This document shows, piece after piece, positions 1-12,100 of a stretch of DNA of 64,000 bases (position 1 is its first letter; each line of letters starts with the position of its first letter). Below the pieces are notes generated by a model. The model had not been told where the DNA came from and made no database searches. It saw only the letters and a program-made list of their open reading frames with translations. The translations under genes were made by a program, and so were the position numbers. The DNA is from Amycolatopsis sp. NBC_01488 (GTDB lineage: Bacteria > Actinomycetota > Actinomycetes > Mycobacteriales > Pseudonocardiaceae). The stretch lies in NCBI RefSeq assembly GCF_036227105.1, contig NZ_CP109434.1, positions 5,001 through 69,000 on the forward strand. The letters run 5' to 3'.

Positions 1-133
<133 letters not shown>

Positions 134-430
134 GTCTTCGAATTCAATCGAGGCAAAATACTTGCTCTCAAAGGAACCTCATACGAGGTTCAAAACAATA
201 AGCTCTACTGGCTTAGTTCACTAGCACACTGTTGAGTTCTCAAGCAACACACTCCGAATCCGCCCGCTTTATCGGCGGCTGAGACTCTCGGCGTTTGTTT
301 CAAGCTTTGTTCCGAGGCTAGCACCTCGGTTCAGGACCACCCACTCTACCACGTTCGTGGGAGCTTGGTTCGTGGCCCCGGCGGCCGCCCGGTTTCCCCG
401 GCGACTTGGAGAAGTTTACATGCCCCCGAA
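134..430 (-). promoter_or_regulatory. rRNA operon promoter and leader region
   Basis: This is the non-coding stretch between the ltrA terminator and the 16S 5' end. On the minus strand it contains TTGAGAACTCAACAGTGTG (complement of about 222-240), a block typical of actinobacterial rRNA leaders and thought to take part in antitermination and precursor processing. A -10-like TAGAGT (complement of 343-348) and a TAGCCT (complement of 315-320) are candidate promoter elements, but neither has a convincing -35 box. The leader is clearly more AT-rich than the flanking genes. Which promoter is used is not resolved by eye. Confidence 0.7.
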
Positions 431-450
431 ACCCCCTCGCGCCGGGGGGT
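431..450 (-). terminator. Rho-independent terminator after ltrA
   Basis: Arms ACCCCC (431-436) and GGGGGT (445-450) flank an 8-base loop and lie about 37 bases downstream of the ltrA stop. On the minus strand the stem is followed by a short T run, which separates ltrA transcription from the rRNA promoter region. Confidence 0.5.
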
Positions 451-486
451 CCCTTTTATCGCGCCAGGCCGCTGACCTGCGTCGAT

Positions 487-1686
487 CTACGTCCGGGGCG
501 CCCCGTGGGTCACGACGACCGTCAGCGCGACAAGCGCGGCCGTCAGCACCGCGGCGACGTGGATCGGCGCCGGCGTGAACGACGCCGCCAGGACGAGCAC
601 CGCCGTCACCGGGAAGCCGATCGCGATCGGACGGCACTCGTTGGTCGGCCCGATGTGCAGCAGCCACACGCTGAGCAGGAAGACCGCGACCGGCAGCGTG
701 GTCGGCACCGCCGCGGCGACTCCGCCGAGGTGCAGCGTCCCCGTGTCGTAGGCGACCGCCACCTCGAGCCCCGCTCCCACGGCCGCTGCGGAGGCGAAGA
801 CGAAGTAGTGCCCGTAGCCCCAGCTCATCGCCGTGAACATGGTCCGGCGGCGGACGAGCCGCAGGTGCCCAGGGCGGTCGAAGTACAGCCACCACATCGA
901 GAACACCAGCACCAGCCCGGCCGCGGCCAGCGAGATCAGCGAGCCGAGGTGCCCGGGCTCCGCGGTGCCTTCCTTGATCGCGTTGGTTGCGCTCAGCACC
1001 GTCTCGCCGAGCACGATCAGCGTGAACAGGCCGTATCGCTCGGCGATGTGGTGCGGGTGCCACGTCGTTTTCGCGCGGCGCTCGGCGATCACCGGCACCG
1101 CGAGCTCGCACAGCACGACGGCCACGAACGTCACGCTCGCGAGCGACGCGGGCAGGAACAGCCGGAGGACCCAGAGCACCTGGCAGAACGCGATGCCGGC
1201 GGCGAACCGCAGCGCGGCGGGCCGGGTCTCCGGCGCCGAGCGCGCCGCCCGCAGCCACTGGGCGACCAGGGACAACCTCATCAGGACGTACCCGGCGACG
1301 ATCGCGCGGAAGTCGCCGTCGAACGCGCGGTCCACCCCGGCCGCGACGGTCAGCCCGCCCGCGATCTGCACGAGCGTGGCCAGCCGGTACGGGACGTCGT
1401 CGGTGTCGAACGCCGAGGCGAACCAGCTGAAGTTCAGCCAGCCCCACCAGATCGCGAAGAACACCATCGCGAACGACGAGACGCCGTGGGCGGCGTGCCC
1501 CTCGGCCAGCGCGTGGTGCAGCGAGGCCGCGGCCTGGCCGACGGCGACCACGAAGCAGAGGTCGAACAGCAGTTCCAGGGGCGTCGCGACGCGGTGGTGC
1601 TCACCGCTGTCGCGCGACCGCATCGGCCGGTACCACACCTGGATCCGGCTTGCGGGCCGCGACGGCTGCGACGGCTGCTCGGTCAT
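487..1686 (-). CDS. Low temperature requirement protein A (LtrA) family membrane protein
   Basis: A 399-residue polytopic membrane protein. Residues 34-49 (ATPLELLFDLCFVVAV) match the N-terminal signature of the LtrA family (PF06772), and alternating hydrophobic helices and short Arg-rich loops follow to the C-terminus. The family was named from a Listeria gene needed for growth in the cold; its molecular function is not settled, and transport is only suspected. I chose the ATG at 1686 because GGGGAG precedes it at normal distance and the LtrA signature starts soon after. The open frame continues upstream without family similarity. The gene appears monocistronic, with a 424-base gap upstream and a hairpin downstream. 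Confidence 0.85.
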   Translation of the reverse strand: MTEQPSQPSRPASRIQVWYRPMRSRDSGEHHRVATPLELLFDLCFVVAVGQAAASLHHALAEGHAAHGVSSFAMVFFAIWWGWLNFSWFASAFDTDDVPYRLATLVQIAGGLTVAAGVDRAFDGDFRAIVAGYVLMRLSLVAQWLRAARSAPETRPAALRFAAGIAFCQVLWVLRLFLPASLASVTFVAVVLCELAVPVIAERRAKTTWHPHHIAERYGLFTLIVLGETVLSATNAIKEGTAEPGHLGSLISLAAAGLVLVFSMWWLYFDRPGHLRLVRRRTMFTAMSWGYGHYFVFASAAAVGAGLEVAVAYDTGTLHLGGVAAAVPTTLPVAVFLLSVWLLHIGPTNECRPIAIGFPVTAVLVLAASFTPAPIHVAAVLTAALVALTVVVTHGAPRT

Positions 1687-2110
1687 GGGGCTCCCCGCGT
1701 CTGCGTCGGACGAACGCGTCCATCCCAGCATGATCAGCGCGGCGGGGCCGCACACGACACGGGCGAAAGACGGGCGGGCCCGGTTCCCCCTCACCCGGGC
1801 CCGCCCGCTGCCGTCACGCGCCGGCGGCTGTCGATGGGCATCCCTTCCGCGACTGCCGGACGGTCCCCCGCGGACGCCGACATTCACTGGATGGAAGGTG
1901 ACCGAGTGTGTCCATTCCCTCGAACTCCGGACGCCTCGATCGCTCGGGCCGGTCACCCCATCCCCGGGTGGCCGACCGATTGCCACTGTCGGTAGCCGAA
2001 GCCGCGCAGTGAAGGCTCCACTAGATCTACTCGGTGGCTCTCCGTAGCACCAGTGCCTTTCCGCGCTCGTCACTCGGATGGAGCATCGCAAATCTGCCGA
2101 AAGTAGTGTC
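1687..2110. other. Intergenic region upstream of ltrA
   Basis: This 424-base gap lies between the stop of the upstream transporter and the ltrA start. Open frames cross it, but none has a credible ribosome site or family similarity. It should hold the ltrA promoter; I could not pick a convincing -35/-10 pair. Confidence 0.4.
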
Positions 2111-3592
2111 TCAGCCCCGCTGGACGTCCGCGGCGGACGTCTCGGCTTTCCGAGCCTCGTCCTCGTCCCCGGAATGTTGCGCACGGTGGCGCCGCGCCCG
2201 GAGTTCGGCGATCGCGAGGGCCAGCGCGGTGCACGTCAGGACGGCCGCGCAGCACAGCGCGACGGTGAGCGCGAGCGGGTAGTCCTTCACCGCGCCGACG
2301 ACCGTGCCGAACACCGACGCGAGCACGGCGGTGCCGATCGCCGTGCCGATCCGCTGGCCCGTCTGCAGCGCGCCGCCCGCGACGCCGGCCATCCGGACCG
2401 GCACGCACTCCAGCGTCAACGTCGTGTTCGGGGAGATCACCATGCCGCCGCCCACGCCCGCGAACAGCAGCGGCAGCGCGAACGCCCACCCGGACACCGA
2501 CGGCGGGACGAGCTGGGCGAGCAGCGCCACGGCCAGCAGGCCCAGCGCGACCATGGCCAGCCCGGTGACGGTCAGCCGCCGGCCGTACGTCGGCACGAGC
2601 CGTCCGGCGACGGCCGCGGACACCGCCGACCCGAGCGCGAACGGCGTCACCGACAGCCCCGACTGCAGCGGCGTGTAGCCCAGGCCCTGCTGGAAGAACA
2701 TCGCGAAGACCAGCCAGATCCCGGCGAACCCGCAGAAGTAGAGGGCGCCGACCGACGCACCGGCGGCGTATCCCGGCGTGCCGGTGAACAGCCGGGTGTC
2801 GAGCAGCGGCGTCCGGCCGCGCCGGACCACCGAGCGCTCCCAGCGCACGAACGCGAAGCCGAACACCAGCGCGACGACGAACATCCACCACAGCCGCGCG
2901 GGCCCGTCGGAGTCGGAGTCGATGACCGGGAGCAGCACGCCGAGCACGGCGACCGCGAGCAGGGCGATACCGAGGAAGTCGATCTCCGAGCGCATCCGGA
3001 ACTGTTTCTTCTCGCTGCGCGGCAGCAGCCGCAGGGCCAGCGCGAACGCGACGACCCCGATCGGCACGTTGACGTAGAACACCCAGCGCCAGCCCTCCTG
3101 GGTGCCGAAGACGGCGAGGATGAACCCGCCGAGGATCGGCCCGACCGCCGTGGAGATCCCGACGACGGCGCCGAACATCCCGAACGCGCGGCCGCGCTCG
3201 GCGCCGCGGAAGAGGTCCTGGATCAGGCCGGTGTTCTGCGGCGTGAGCATGCCGGCCGCGACGCCCTGGGCGAGCCGCGCGATCACGAGCGTCGTCTCGT
3301 TCGGGGCCGCGCCGGCCAGCGCGCTCGTGACGACGAACGCCGCGAGGGCGCCGAGGAACATGGTCCGGCGGCCGAACGCGTCGCCGAGCCGGCCGCCGGT
3401 GACCAGGACCAGGCCGAACGCCAGCGCGTAGCCGGAGACGACCCAGCGGATGCCGCCGCTGCTCGCGTGCAGGCCGGACTGCATCGACGGGAGCGCGACG
3501 TTGACGATGCTGACGTCGAGCAGCCCCATGAACCCGGCCGTCAGCGAAACGGCAAGCGCTTTCCAGCGCCGGGGATCGGGTTCGTACGACAT
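2111..3592 (-). CDS. MFS transporter, DHA2 (EmrB/QacA-type) family
   Basis: A 493-residue protein with about 14 predicted membrane helices, the usual size for drug:H+ antiporter family 2. Diagnostic motifs are LLDVSIVNVALP in helix 1 (residues 24-35, with the conserved Asp26) and the loop motif GGRLGDAFGRR (66-76). The C-terminus is Arg/Glu-rich and cytoplasmic. It probably exports small hydrophobic or cationic compounds by proton antiport; the substrate cannot be read from sequence. The chosen ATG is 15 codons into the longest frame and sits directly before the family-typical MSYEPDPRRWKAL start. A weak GAGG lies about 12 bases upstream. No regulator gene is adjacent. Confidence 0.88.
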   Translation of the reverse strand: MSYEPDPRRWKALAVSLTAGFMGLLDVSIVNVALPSMQSGLHASSGGIRWVVSGYALAFGLVLVTGGRLGDAFGRRTMFLGALAAFVVTSALAGAAPNETTLVIARLAQGVAAGMLTPQNTGLIQDLFRGAERGRAFGMFGAVVGISTAVGPILGGFILAVFGTQEGWRWVFYVNVPIGVVAFALALRLLPRSEKKQFRMRSEIDFLGIALLAVAVLGVLLPVIDSDSDGPARLWWMFVVALVFGFAFVRWERSVVRRGRTPLLDTRLFTGTPGYAAGASVGALYFCGFAGIWLVFAMFFQQGLGYTPLQSGLSVTPFALGSAVSAAVAGRLVPTYGRRLTVTGLAMVALGLLAVALLAQLVPPSVSGWAFALPLLFAGVGGGMVISPNTTLTLECVPVRMAGVAGGALQTGQRIGTAIGTAVLASVFGTVVGAVKDYPLALTVALCCAAVLTCTALALAIAELRARRHRAQHSGDEDEARKAETSAADVQRG

Positions 3593-3652
3593 CGAAGAGC
3601 TGACCTCACGCGTGTTCACCGGCCGGGGATACCCCACCCAGCAAACACGAAA

Positions 3653-3691
3653 GGCGGGATCCGCGCGCGTTGTACGCCCACGGATCCCGCC
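3653..3691 (-). terminator. Rho-independent terminator after dnaE
   Basis: A perfect 11-bp inverted repeat (GGCGGGATCCG at 3653-3663, CGGATCCCGCC at 3681-3691) lies just past the dnaE stop. On the minus strand the stem is followed by TTTCGTGTTTG. Confidence 0.75.
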
Positions 3692-3700
3692 CTCGGCGAC

Positions 3701-6700
3701 TCAGGTGGAGGCAGTGATGCCCCGGATGCCCTTCAGCTCGCCGATCAGCATCGAGCTGACCTTGACCGGGTAGTCGTAGAGCGCGAAGACCGTCTGGTTC
3801 TTGCCCACCAGCTTGAGGTGGACCGGGGTCTCCCCCTTGTGGGCGAGCAGCGTGGACCGCAGCTCGCTGACCACGGACTGGTCGATCTTCTCCGCCGCCG
3901 CGAGCAGGACCAATGGCGGCTCGTCGTCGCCGTTGCCCGTGCCGACCTCGGACAGGTCCAGTGTCGCGAGACCGCCGCCGAAGACGGACATCTTGTCTTC
4001 GCGCCAGTTGACCCGGCCCTTGACCAGCACCGCGTTGTCTTCGATCAGCTCGCTCGCGAACAGCGCGTACGACTTCGGGAAGAAGAGCACCTCGAGGGAG
4101 GCGTCCATGTCCTCGACCGTGCAGATCGCCCAGGGCTCGCCCTTCTTGTTGACCCGCCGCTCGAGCGACGTGATCAGCCCGGAGATGACGATTTCGCCTT
4201 CGCGCGGCGGATCGGCGAGGATCCCGGCGATCGGCTTCGGGGCGTGCTTGCGCAGGATCCGCTCGGCGCCGTCCAGCGGGTGGGCCGAGACGTACAGGCC
4301 GAGCATCTCGCGTTCGTAGGCGAGCAGCTGCTTGCGCGGGTACTCCTCCTCGCCGAACTTCAGGTGCGCGAGCGGCGACGAGGCCACTGTTTCATCGTCG
4401 TCCCCGCCGAAGCCGAAGAGGTCGAACTGGCCCATCGCCTCCTGGCGCTTGAGCGGGACGACGGCTTCGACCGCGTCCTCGTGGACCTGGATCATCGACA
4501 GCCGCGTGTGGCCCAGCGAGTCGAACCCGCCGGCCTTGATCAGCGACTCGATGACCCGCTTGTTGCAGGCCACGAGCTCGGACTTGTCGAGGAAGTCGAT
4601 GAAGGAGGCGTACTTCCCCTTCTCCTCGCGGGTCTTGATGATCGACTCGACGACGTTCGCGCCGACGTTGCGGACGGCACCCAGCCCGAAGCGGATGTCC
4701 TCCCCGACGGCCGCGAACCGCAGGGCCGACTCGTTGACGTCCGGCGGGAGCACCTTGATGCCCAGGCGGCGGCACTCGGACAGGTAGACCGCCGACTTGT
4801 CCTTGTTGTCGCCGACCGACGTGAGCAGGGCCGCCATGTACTCGGCGGTGAAGTTCGCCTTGAGGTACGCGGTCCAGTAGGAGACCAGGCCGTACGCGGC
4901 CGCGTGGCTCTTGTTGAACGCGTAGCCGGCGAACGGGAGGATCGTGTCCCAGAGCGCCTTGACGGCCTCGGCGGAGAACCCGCCCGGGACCAGGTCACTG
5001 GCCTTCATCCCGGCCTCGAAGCCCTCGTATTCGAGGTCGAGGACTTCCTTCTTCTTCTTGCCCATCGCGCGGCGGAGCACGTCCGCGCGGCCCATCGTGT
5101 AGCCGGCCACCTTCTGGCCGATGTGCATGATCTGCTCTTGGTACACGATCAGGCCGTAGGTGTCGGCCAGGATCTCGCGCAGCGGCTCGTCGAGCTCCGG
5201 GTGGATCGGCTTGACCTTCTGCCGGTTGTTCTTCCGGTCCGCGTAGTCGTTGTGCGCGTTCATGCCCATCGGGCCGGGGCGGTACAGCGCGCCGACCGCG
5301 ACGATGTCGTCGAAGACCGTGGGCTCCATCCGGCGGAGCAGGTCGCGCATCGGCCCGCCGTCCAGCTGGAACACGCCGAGCGTGTCGCCGCGGGCGAGCA
5401 GCTTGTACGTCTCCGGGTCCTCGACGCCGAGGGTGTCGAGGTCGATGTCGATTCCGCGGTTGGTCTTGATGTTGTCGATCGCGTCGCCGATGACCGTGAG
5501 GTTCCGCAGGCCCAGGAAGTCCATCTTCAGCAGGCCGATGGCCTCGCACGACGGGTAGTCCCAGCCGGTGATGATCGAGCCGTCGTCACGCTGCCAGAGC
5601 GGGATCGCGTCGGTCAGCGGGTCGCACGACATGATGACCGCGCAGGCGTGCACGCCCGCGTTGCGGATCAGGCCCTCGAGGCCGCGGGCGGTCTCGAAGA
5701 TCGTCTTGCACTCTTCGTCGGTCTCGACCAGCGCGCGGACCTCGGCGGCCTCGCCGTAGCGCTCGTGCTTCGAGTCGACGATGCCCGAGAGCGGGATGTC
5801 CTTCGCCATGATCGGCGGCGGCAGCGCCTTGGAGATCTTGTCCGCGATCGCGTAGCCGGGCTGGCCGAAGTGGACCCGCGCGCTGTCCTTGATCGCGGCT
5901 TTGGTCTTGATCGTGCCGAAGGTGATGACCTGGGCGACCTTGTCCGCGCCGTACTTGTCGGTCGCGTACCGGATCATTTCGCCGCGGCGGCGGTCGTCGA
6001 AGTCGATGTCGATGTCGGGCATCGAGACGCGCTCGGGGTTGAGGAACCGCTCGAACAGCAGCTTCTGCGGGATCGGGTCCAGGTTCGTGATGCCGAGGAC
6101 GTACGCGACGAGCGAGCCGGCGGCCGAACCACGGCCGGGGCCGACCCGGATGCCGACGCGGCGAGCGTAGCTGATGAGGTCGGCGACGATCAGGAAGTAG
6201 GCCGGGAAGCCCTTCCCGATGATGACGTCGAGTTCCTTGTCGATGCGCTCCTGGTAGCCGTCCGGCGCGCCCTCCGGGAATCGCCACTTCATGCCGCGCT
6301 GGACCTCTTCGCGCAGCCAGCCGCCCTGGTCGTAGCCCTCGGGCACCTCGAAGAACGGCAGCCGGTCCTTGTGCGCGTACACCTCTTCGTACGACTCGAC
6401 GCGCTCGGCGATCATCAGCGTCGTGTCGGCCGCGCCCGGGACCTCCTTGTCCCAGTACTCGCGCATGTCGGCGGCGGACTTGAGGTAGTAGCCGTCGCCG
6501 TCGAACTTGAACCGGGTCGGGTCGTTGAGGGTCTTGCCCGCCTGGACGCACAGCAGCGCCGAGTGCGTGTCCGCCTGGTCCTTGGTGACGTAGTGCGAGT
6601 CGTTGGTGGCCAGCGGCTTGAGGTCGAGCAGCCGGCCGACCTCGAGCAGGCCCTCGCGGACCGACCGCTCGATCGGCAGGCCGTGGTCCATCAGCTCGAG

Positions 6701-7282
6701 GAAGAAGTTGTCCGCGCCGAAGATGTCCTTGTAGTCGGACGCGGCCTGGATCGCCGCCTCCTTCTGGCCCAGCCGCAGCCGGGTCTGCACCTCACCCGAC
6801 GGGCAGCCGGTGGTCGCGATGATGCCGGCGTGGTTCTCGGCGATCAGCTCGCGGTCCATCCGGGGCTTGCGGTAGTAGCCCTGCATGCTGGCAAGCGAGG
6901 ACAGCTTGAAGAGGTTCCGCAGGCCGGTCGCGTTCGCGGCGAGCATGGTCATGTGCGTGTACGCACCGGCGCCCGAGACGTCGCCGCCCTCGCCCAGCTC
7001 GTCGGAGCCGCGCTGGTTCGACTGGCCCCAGAAGACCGGCTTCTTGTGGAACCGCGACTCCGGCGCGACGTACGCCTCGATGCCGATGATCGGCTTGAGG
7101 CCGTGCTTCTTCGACTGCTGGTAGAACTCGTCGCCGCCGTACATGTTGCCGTGGTCGGTCATGCCGACCGCGGGCATGCCGAGGCGCGCCGCCTCCGCGA
7201 AGAGGGGACCGATCTTCGCCGCACCGTCGAGCATCGAGTACTCGGTGTGGACGTGCAGGTGGACGAAGGAATCGTTCGACAC
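3701..7282 (-). CDS. dnaE: DNA polymerase III alpha subunit
   Basis: A 1193-residue replicative polymerase catalytic subunit of the DnaE1 type, standard length for actinobacteria. In order: an N-terminal PHP domain starting with [13 protein letters not shown] (residues 8-20), the palm with catalytic aspartates in PDIDIDFDD (near 420) and the third in LLKMDFLGL (near 587), a helix-hairpin-helix region around 800-900, and a C-terminal OB-fold (about 1025-1110). The GTG start at 7282 is preceded by GGGGAGG nine bases upstream, and the PHP domain begins immediately. In this lineage the DnaE1 PHP domain is expected to provide proofreading, which fits its intact His-rich start. It is followed by a terminator and is probably monocistronic. 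Confidence 0.98.
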   Translation of the reverse strand: MSNDSFVHLHVHTEYSMLDGAAKIGPLFAEAARLGMPAVGMTDHGNMYGGDEFYQQSKKHGLKPIIGIEAYVAPESRFHKKPVFWGQSNQRGSDELGEGGDVSGAGAYTHMTMLAANATGLRNLFKLSSLASMQGYYRKPRMDRELIAENHAGIIATTGCPSGEVQTRLRLGQKEAAIQAASDYKDIFGADNFFLELMDHGLPIERSVREGLLEVGRLLDLKPLATNDSHYVTKDQADTHSALLCVQAGKTLNDPTRFKFDGDGYYLKSAADMREYWDKEVPGAADTTLMIAERVESYEEVYAHKDRLPFFEVPEGYDQGGWLREEVQRGMKWRFPEGAPDGYQERIDKELDVIIGKGFPAYFLIVADLISYARRVGIRVGPGRGSAAGSLVAYVLGITNLDPIPQKLLFERFLNPERVSMPDIDIDFDDRRRGEMIRYATDKYGADKVAQVITFGTIKTKAAIKDSARVHFGQPGYAIADKISKALPPPIMAKDIPLSGIVDSKHERYGEAAEVRALVETDEECKTIFETARGLEGLIRNAGVHACAVIMSCDPLTDAIPLWQRDDGSIITGWDYPSCEAIGLLKMDFLGLRNLTVIGDAIDNIKTNRGIDIDLDTLGVEDPETYKLLARGDTLGVFQLDGGPMRDLLRRMEPTVFDDIVAVGALYRPGPMGMNAHNDYADRKNNRQKVKPIHPELDEPLREILADTYGLIVYQEQIMHIGQKVAGYTMGRADVLRRAMGKKKKEVLDLEYEGFEAGMKASDLVPGGFSAEAVKALWDTILPFAGYAFNKSHAAAYGLVSYWTAYLKANFTAEYMAALLTSVGDNKDKSAVYLSECRRLGIKVLPPDVNESALRFAAVGEDIRFGLGAVRNVGANVVESIIKTREEKGKYASFIDFLDKSELVACNKRVIESLIKAGGFDSLGHTRLSMIQVHEDAVEAVVPLKRQEAMGQFDLFGFGGDDDETVASSPLAHLKFGEEEYPRKQLLAYEREMLGLYVSAHPLDGAERILRKHAPKPIAGILADPPREGEIVISGLITSLERRVNKKGEPWAICTVEDMDASLEVLFFPKSYALFASELIEDNAVLVKGRVNWREDKMSVFGGGLATLDLSEVGTGNGDDEPPLVLLAAAEKIDQSVVSELRSTLLAHKGETPVHLKLVGKNQTVFALYDYPVKVSSMLIGELKGIRGITAST

Positions 7283-7604
7283 CAGCGAAAACCTCCCCTG
7301 TGTGGATGGGTCCGGCGCGCCCGGGTCCCCCAGCCTATCCCGCACTCGCCGGGCTCGATTGTGCGCCTCTGGAGCCCGCACCGGGTGGCGCGACGCGCCA
7401 CCGTTTCGGGCAGTGATGATCACGGTGCGGCCGGCGGGCACGGGGCGCGGTCGGGTGGTCACCCGGCGACGCCCGACGCGTTGCGCATCGGGGCCGGCCG
7501 GGTTCGCACCCCGATCGGACGCGCACGAACGGACCGGTGAGCTGAGCCACACCGACGTCTGCTCGCGTTGACAGGCGCCGGGCGGGACACCGAGCATCCC
7601 TTCC
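7283..7604. promoter_or_regulatory. Divergent promoter region dnaE / gntR
   Basis: This 322-base non-coding gap separates dnaE from the asparagine operon. For gntR, TTGACA (7568-7573) and GAGCAT (7592-7597) are spaced by 18 bp and put the start of transcription at about 7604-7605, the ATG itself, which suggests a leaderless mRNA. For dnaE, TAGGCT (complement of 7332-7337) is a possible -10 without a good -35 box. Nothing else is evident. Confidence 0.45.
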
Positions 7605-8309
7605 ATGAACCTGTCTGACAGCCAGACAGCCGGACAAGGTGGTCCCCGGCGGGTCAGTGCCATGGAGGCCGTGCTGGCCCACCTGCGGCAGCTGATCGAA
7701 CGCGGCGACTACCCCGTCGGCGCCAAGCTGCCCTCCGAAGCGACCCTGAGCAGGGAGTTCGAGGTCAGCCGCTCGGTCATCCGGGAAGCGCTGCGCGGCC
7801 TGCAGGCGCTCGGCATGACCGAGTCCAAGACCGGCAAGGGCACCTTCGTCACCGCCACCGGGCCCGCCGACAACCCCACCTTCGGGCCCTACTCCGCCCG
7901 CGACCTCATCGAGGTGCGCCGGCACGTCGAAATCCCCGTCGCGGGCTACGCGGCCGTGAGACGGAGCCAGGACGACCTCGACCTGCTCGGCCACCTCGTC
8001 GAGCGGATGGACGCCGAGACCGACAACACCGCCTGGGTCGCGCTCGACTCGCTCTTCCACATCACCATCGCCCAGGCCTCGGGCAACCCCGTCTTCGGGA
8101 AGGTGATCGAAGAGATCCGGGACGCGCTGGCCCGCCAGTCCGCCTTCCTCAACCAGCTCGGCGACCGGCGGCGGCAGTCGAACGTCGAGCACCGCGAGAT
8201 CGTCACGGCCATCGAGAGCGGTTCCGAAGAGCAAGCCGTCGAGGCCATGACCGCGCACCTCACGCACGTCGAAGCCACTCTCACCAGCATCGTGAACGGG
8301 GACCAGTGA
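7605..8309 (+). CDS. GntR family regulator, FadR/FCD subfamily (probable regulator of the asparagine operon)
   Basis: A 234-residue transcription factor. The winged helix-turn-helix lies at about residues 20-80, with [20 protein letters not shown] in the recognition region, and an all-helical FCD ligand-binding domain covers about 95-225. The FCD domain keeps the acidic/His residues that usually bind a metal (D..FH near 148, EHREI near 205, AHLTH near 220). It is the first gene of a tightly coupled operon and its stop overlaps the permease start by four bases, so it most likely senses asparagine, aspartate or a related dicarboxylate; that ligand is inference. There is no Shine-Dalgarno sequence, consistent with leaderless translation. 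ATG 7662 is an alternative start and would leave the palindrome at 7611-7629 outside the coding sequence. Confidence 0.9.
   Translation: MNLSDSQTAGQGGPRRVSAMEAVLAHLRQLIERGDYPVGAKLPSEATLSREFEVSRSVIREALRGLQALGMTESKTGKGTFVTATGPADNPTFGPYSARDLIEVRRHVEIPVAGYAAVRRSQDDLDLLGHLVERMDAETDNTAWVALDSLFHITIAQASGNPVFGKVIEEIRDALARQSAFLNQLGDRRRQSNVEHREIVTAIESGSEEQAVEAMTAHLTHVEATLTSIVNGDQ
7611..7629. promoter_or_regulatory. Palindromic GntR-type operator candidate overlapping the gntR 5' end
   Basis: CTGTCTG (7611-7617) and CAGACAG (7623-7629) form a perfect 7-bp inverted repeat with a 5-bp centre. The left part also reads CTGTC-T-GACAG. It contains GTCTGAC, fitting the GTNNNAC core seen in FadR-subfamily sites. 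Its place just after the predicted transcription start would suit autorepression. Confidence 0.45.
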
Positions 8310-9727
8310 CCGAGCAGACCCTCACGGCCACGACCGCGGACGCGGGCGACGCCGGCTACCGCAAGGCCCTCAAGCCCCGGCACGTGAACATGATCGCGAT
8401 CGGCGGCGCGATCGGCACCGGCCTCTTCCTCGGCGCCGGCGGGCGGCTCGCCCAGGCCGGGCCGGCCCTCGCGATCGTCTACGCCGTGTGCGGGCTCTTC
8501 GCCTTCTTCGTCGTCCGCGCGCTCGGCGAGCTGATCCTGTACCGGCCCTCCAGCGGCGCCTTCGTCTCCTACGCCCGCGAGTTCATGGGCGAGAAGGGCG
8601 CGTACGTCGCCGGCTGGATGCACTTCCTCAACTGGTCGACCACCGGCATCGCCGACATCACGGCCATCGCGCTGTACGCGCACTTCTGGTCGTTCTTCTC
8701 GCCGATCCCGCAGTGGGTGCTGGCGCTGATCGCGCTCGCCGTCGTGCTGACGCTCAACCTCGTCTCGGTGAAGCTGTTCGGTGAGATGGAGTTCTGGTTC
8801 GCCATCGTCAAGGTCGCCGCGCTCGTGCTGTTCCTGGTGATCGGCATCTTCCTGCTGGTGACGCAGACGCCGATCGACGGCACCGCGCCCGGCCCGCAGC
8901 TGATCACCGAGCACGGCGGGATCTTCCCCACCGGCCTGCTGCCGATGGTGCTGATCGTGCAGGGCGTCGTGTTCGCCTATGCCTCAGTGGAGCTGGTCGG
9001 CGTCGCCGCCGGCGAGACCGAGCACCCGGAGAAGATCATGCCGAAGGCGATCAACTCCATCATGTGGCGGATCCTCGTCTTCTACGTCGGTTCGGTCGTC
9101 CTGCTGGCAATGCTGCTGCCGTGGAGCTCCTACACGAAGGACCAGAGCCCGTTCGTCACCGTGCTCTCGCACCTGGGCGTGCCCGCGGCCGACAGCGTGA
9201 TGAACCTGGTCGTGCTCACCGCCGCGCTGTCCAGCCTGAACTCCGGCCTCTACTCGACGGGCCGGATCCTGCGGTCGATGGCCAAGGCGGGCTCGGCGCC
9301 GAAGTTCACCGGCGTGCTGAACCGCAACCAGGTGCCCTACGGCGGCATCCTGCTGACCGCGTCGGTCTGCGTGCTGGGTGTCGGGCTGAACTACCTGGTG
9401 CCGAAGGAGGCCTTCGACATCGTGCTGAACTTCGCCGCGATCGGCATCCTGGCGACCTGGGCGATCATCGTGCTCTGCCACCTGCTGTTCGTCCGCAAGA
9501 CCCGGCGCAACGGCCTCGAGCGGCCCGCGTTCCGGCTGCCGTTCTCGCCGTACACCGAGATCGCGACGCTCGTGTTCCTCGCCGCCGTCGTCGTGCTGAT
9601 GGGCTTCGACGAGACCGGCCGGATCACCCTGCTGGCGCTCCCCGCGATCGCCGTCGCGCTGGTCGTCGGCTGGTTCGCCGCCCGCAGGCGGATCGACATG
9701 CGCGCGTTCGACGAGGAGGGCATGTGA
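8306..9727 (+). CDS. Amino acid permease, APC superfamily (probable asparagine transporter, AnsP-like)
   Basis: A 473-residue, 12-helix permease of the amino acid transporter family. The family signature [15 protein letters not shown] is at residues 31-45 in helix 1, where the unwound segment binds substrate; the length is typical. The GTG start overlaps the regulator stop (GTGA). Directly downstream genes deamidate asparagine and deaminate aspartate, so the substrate is most likely L-asparagine, as for E. coli AnsP or B. subtilis AnsP-type carriers. This specificity is inferred from context; proline, GABA or aspartate transport cannot be excluded from the sequence. Confidence 0.88.
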   Translation: MTEQTLTATTADAGDAGYRKALKPRHVNMIAIGGAIGTGLFLGAGGRLAQAGPALAIVYAVCGLFAFFVVRALGELILYRPSSGAFVSYAREFMGEKGAYVAGWMHFLNWSTTGIADITAIALYAHFWSFFSPIPQWVLALIALAVVLTLNLVSVKLFGEMEFWFAIVKVAALVLFLVIGIFLLVTQTPIDGTAPGPQLITEHGGIFPTGLLPMVLIVQGVVFAYASVELVGVAAGETEHPEKIMPKAINSIMWRILVFYVGSVVLLAMLLPWSSYTKDQSPFVTVLSHLGVPAADSVMNLVVLTAALSSLNSGLYSTGRILRSMAKAGSAPKFTGVLNRNQVPYGGILLTASVCVLGVGLNYLVPKEAFDIVLNFAAIGILATWAIIVLCHLLFVRKTRRNGLERPAFRLPFSPYTEIATLVFLAAVVVLMGFDETGRITLLALPAIAVALVVGWFAARRRIDMRAFDEEGM

Positions 9728-10637
9728 CCACCGAACCCCTGGTCGAGCTGGTCCGCGACGGCATGGTCGAAGGCGGGCACCACGGCTCGGCGATCGTGCT
9801 CGCCCCGGACGGCACCACGCGCTTTTCCGCGGGCGACCCGGACGCGCCGATGTACCCGCGGTCGACGGCGAAACCCTTGCAGGCCACGGCGATGGCGCGA
9901 CTCGGGCTGCGCCTGTCCCCCGCCGGGTTCGCCGTCGCGGCGGCCAGCCACTCCGGCGAGCCGATGCACCTCGACGCCGTCCTGGACGTGCTCGGCGGAC
10001 GCTCCCCGGACGCGCTGGGCAACCCCGCGGACTTCCCGTTCGACCCGGTCGAGCGCGACCACTGGATCGCGGCCGGGCGGGCTCCGGGCAAGCTCGCGCA
10101 CAACTGCTCCGGCAAGCACGCGGCGATGCTCGCGACCTGTGACCTGAACGGCTGGGCGGCCGAGGGCTACCTCGACCCGGCCCACCCGCTGCAACGCGCG
10201 ATCGCCGCGACCGTCGAGGACCTGACCGGGCACGGCATCGAGCGGGTCGCCGTCGACGGCTGCGGCGCACCCCTCTTCGCGACGACGCTGCGCGGTCTCG
10301 CCACCGCCGTTTCGAAGATCGCCACGGCCGCGCCCGGGACGCCGGACCACCTGGTCGCCGACGGCATCCGACGGCACCCGGAGCTGGTCGGCGGCAGCCG
10401 CCGCGACGTCACCGCCGTCATGCGCGCGGTGCCGGGGCTGCTCGCGAAGGACGGCTTCGAGGCCGTCCAGGTCGCCGCCCTGCCGGACGGCACGGCGATC
10501 GCGTTCAAGATCGCCGACGGCGGTGACCGGGCGCGCTACCCGGTGCTGGCCGCGACGCTGAAGCTGTGCGGCATCGACGTGCCGCCCGGGCCGGAAAACC
10601 TGCGCGTGACCGGAAACCTTTCGGTGGGGAGCCTCCT

Positions 10638-10641
<4 letters not shown>
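9724..10641 (+). CDS. L-asparaginase, Rhizobium etli type (Asparaginase_II family, PF06089)
   Basis: A 305-residue cytoplasmic enzyme predicted to hydrolyse L-asparagine to aspartate and ammonia. It is unrelated to the classical bacterial type I/II asparaginases. The motifs of the R. etli-like (class 3) family are present: [10 protein letters not shown] (residues 45-54, with the Ser47/Lys50 pair), SHSGE (75-79), and HNCSGKH (126-132), where Cys128 and Lys131 match the zinc-site Cys and modified Lys of that family. DGCGAPLF supplies the further Cys. Its GTG start overlaps the permease stop. No signal peptide is visible, which fits use of imported asparagine inside the cell. Confidence 0.9.
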
Positions 10642-12029
<1,388 letters not shown>

Positions 12030-12100
12030 CGGGGCGGGCACGCCCGGCAGCCGGTATCGTCGATCCGGAAGGTAGGACTCCACTTCGGAAGGCGGCGCCC

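Noticed and set aside
3606..3614. A further copy of the lctP repeat core (TCACGCGTG) upstream of the first transporter
   Set aside because: A single 9-base match in GC-rich DNA of this length is likely by chance and it lacks the flanking unit.
2078..7540. An 1820-codon open frame on the plus strand across the transporter and dnaE
   Set aside because: It is wholly antisense to two clear genes, its product is Arg/Asp/His-rich with no family similarity, and it is explained by high third-position GC on the coding strand.
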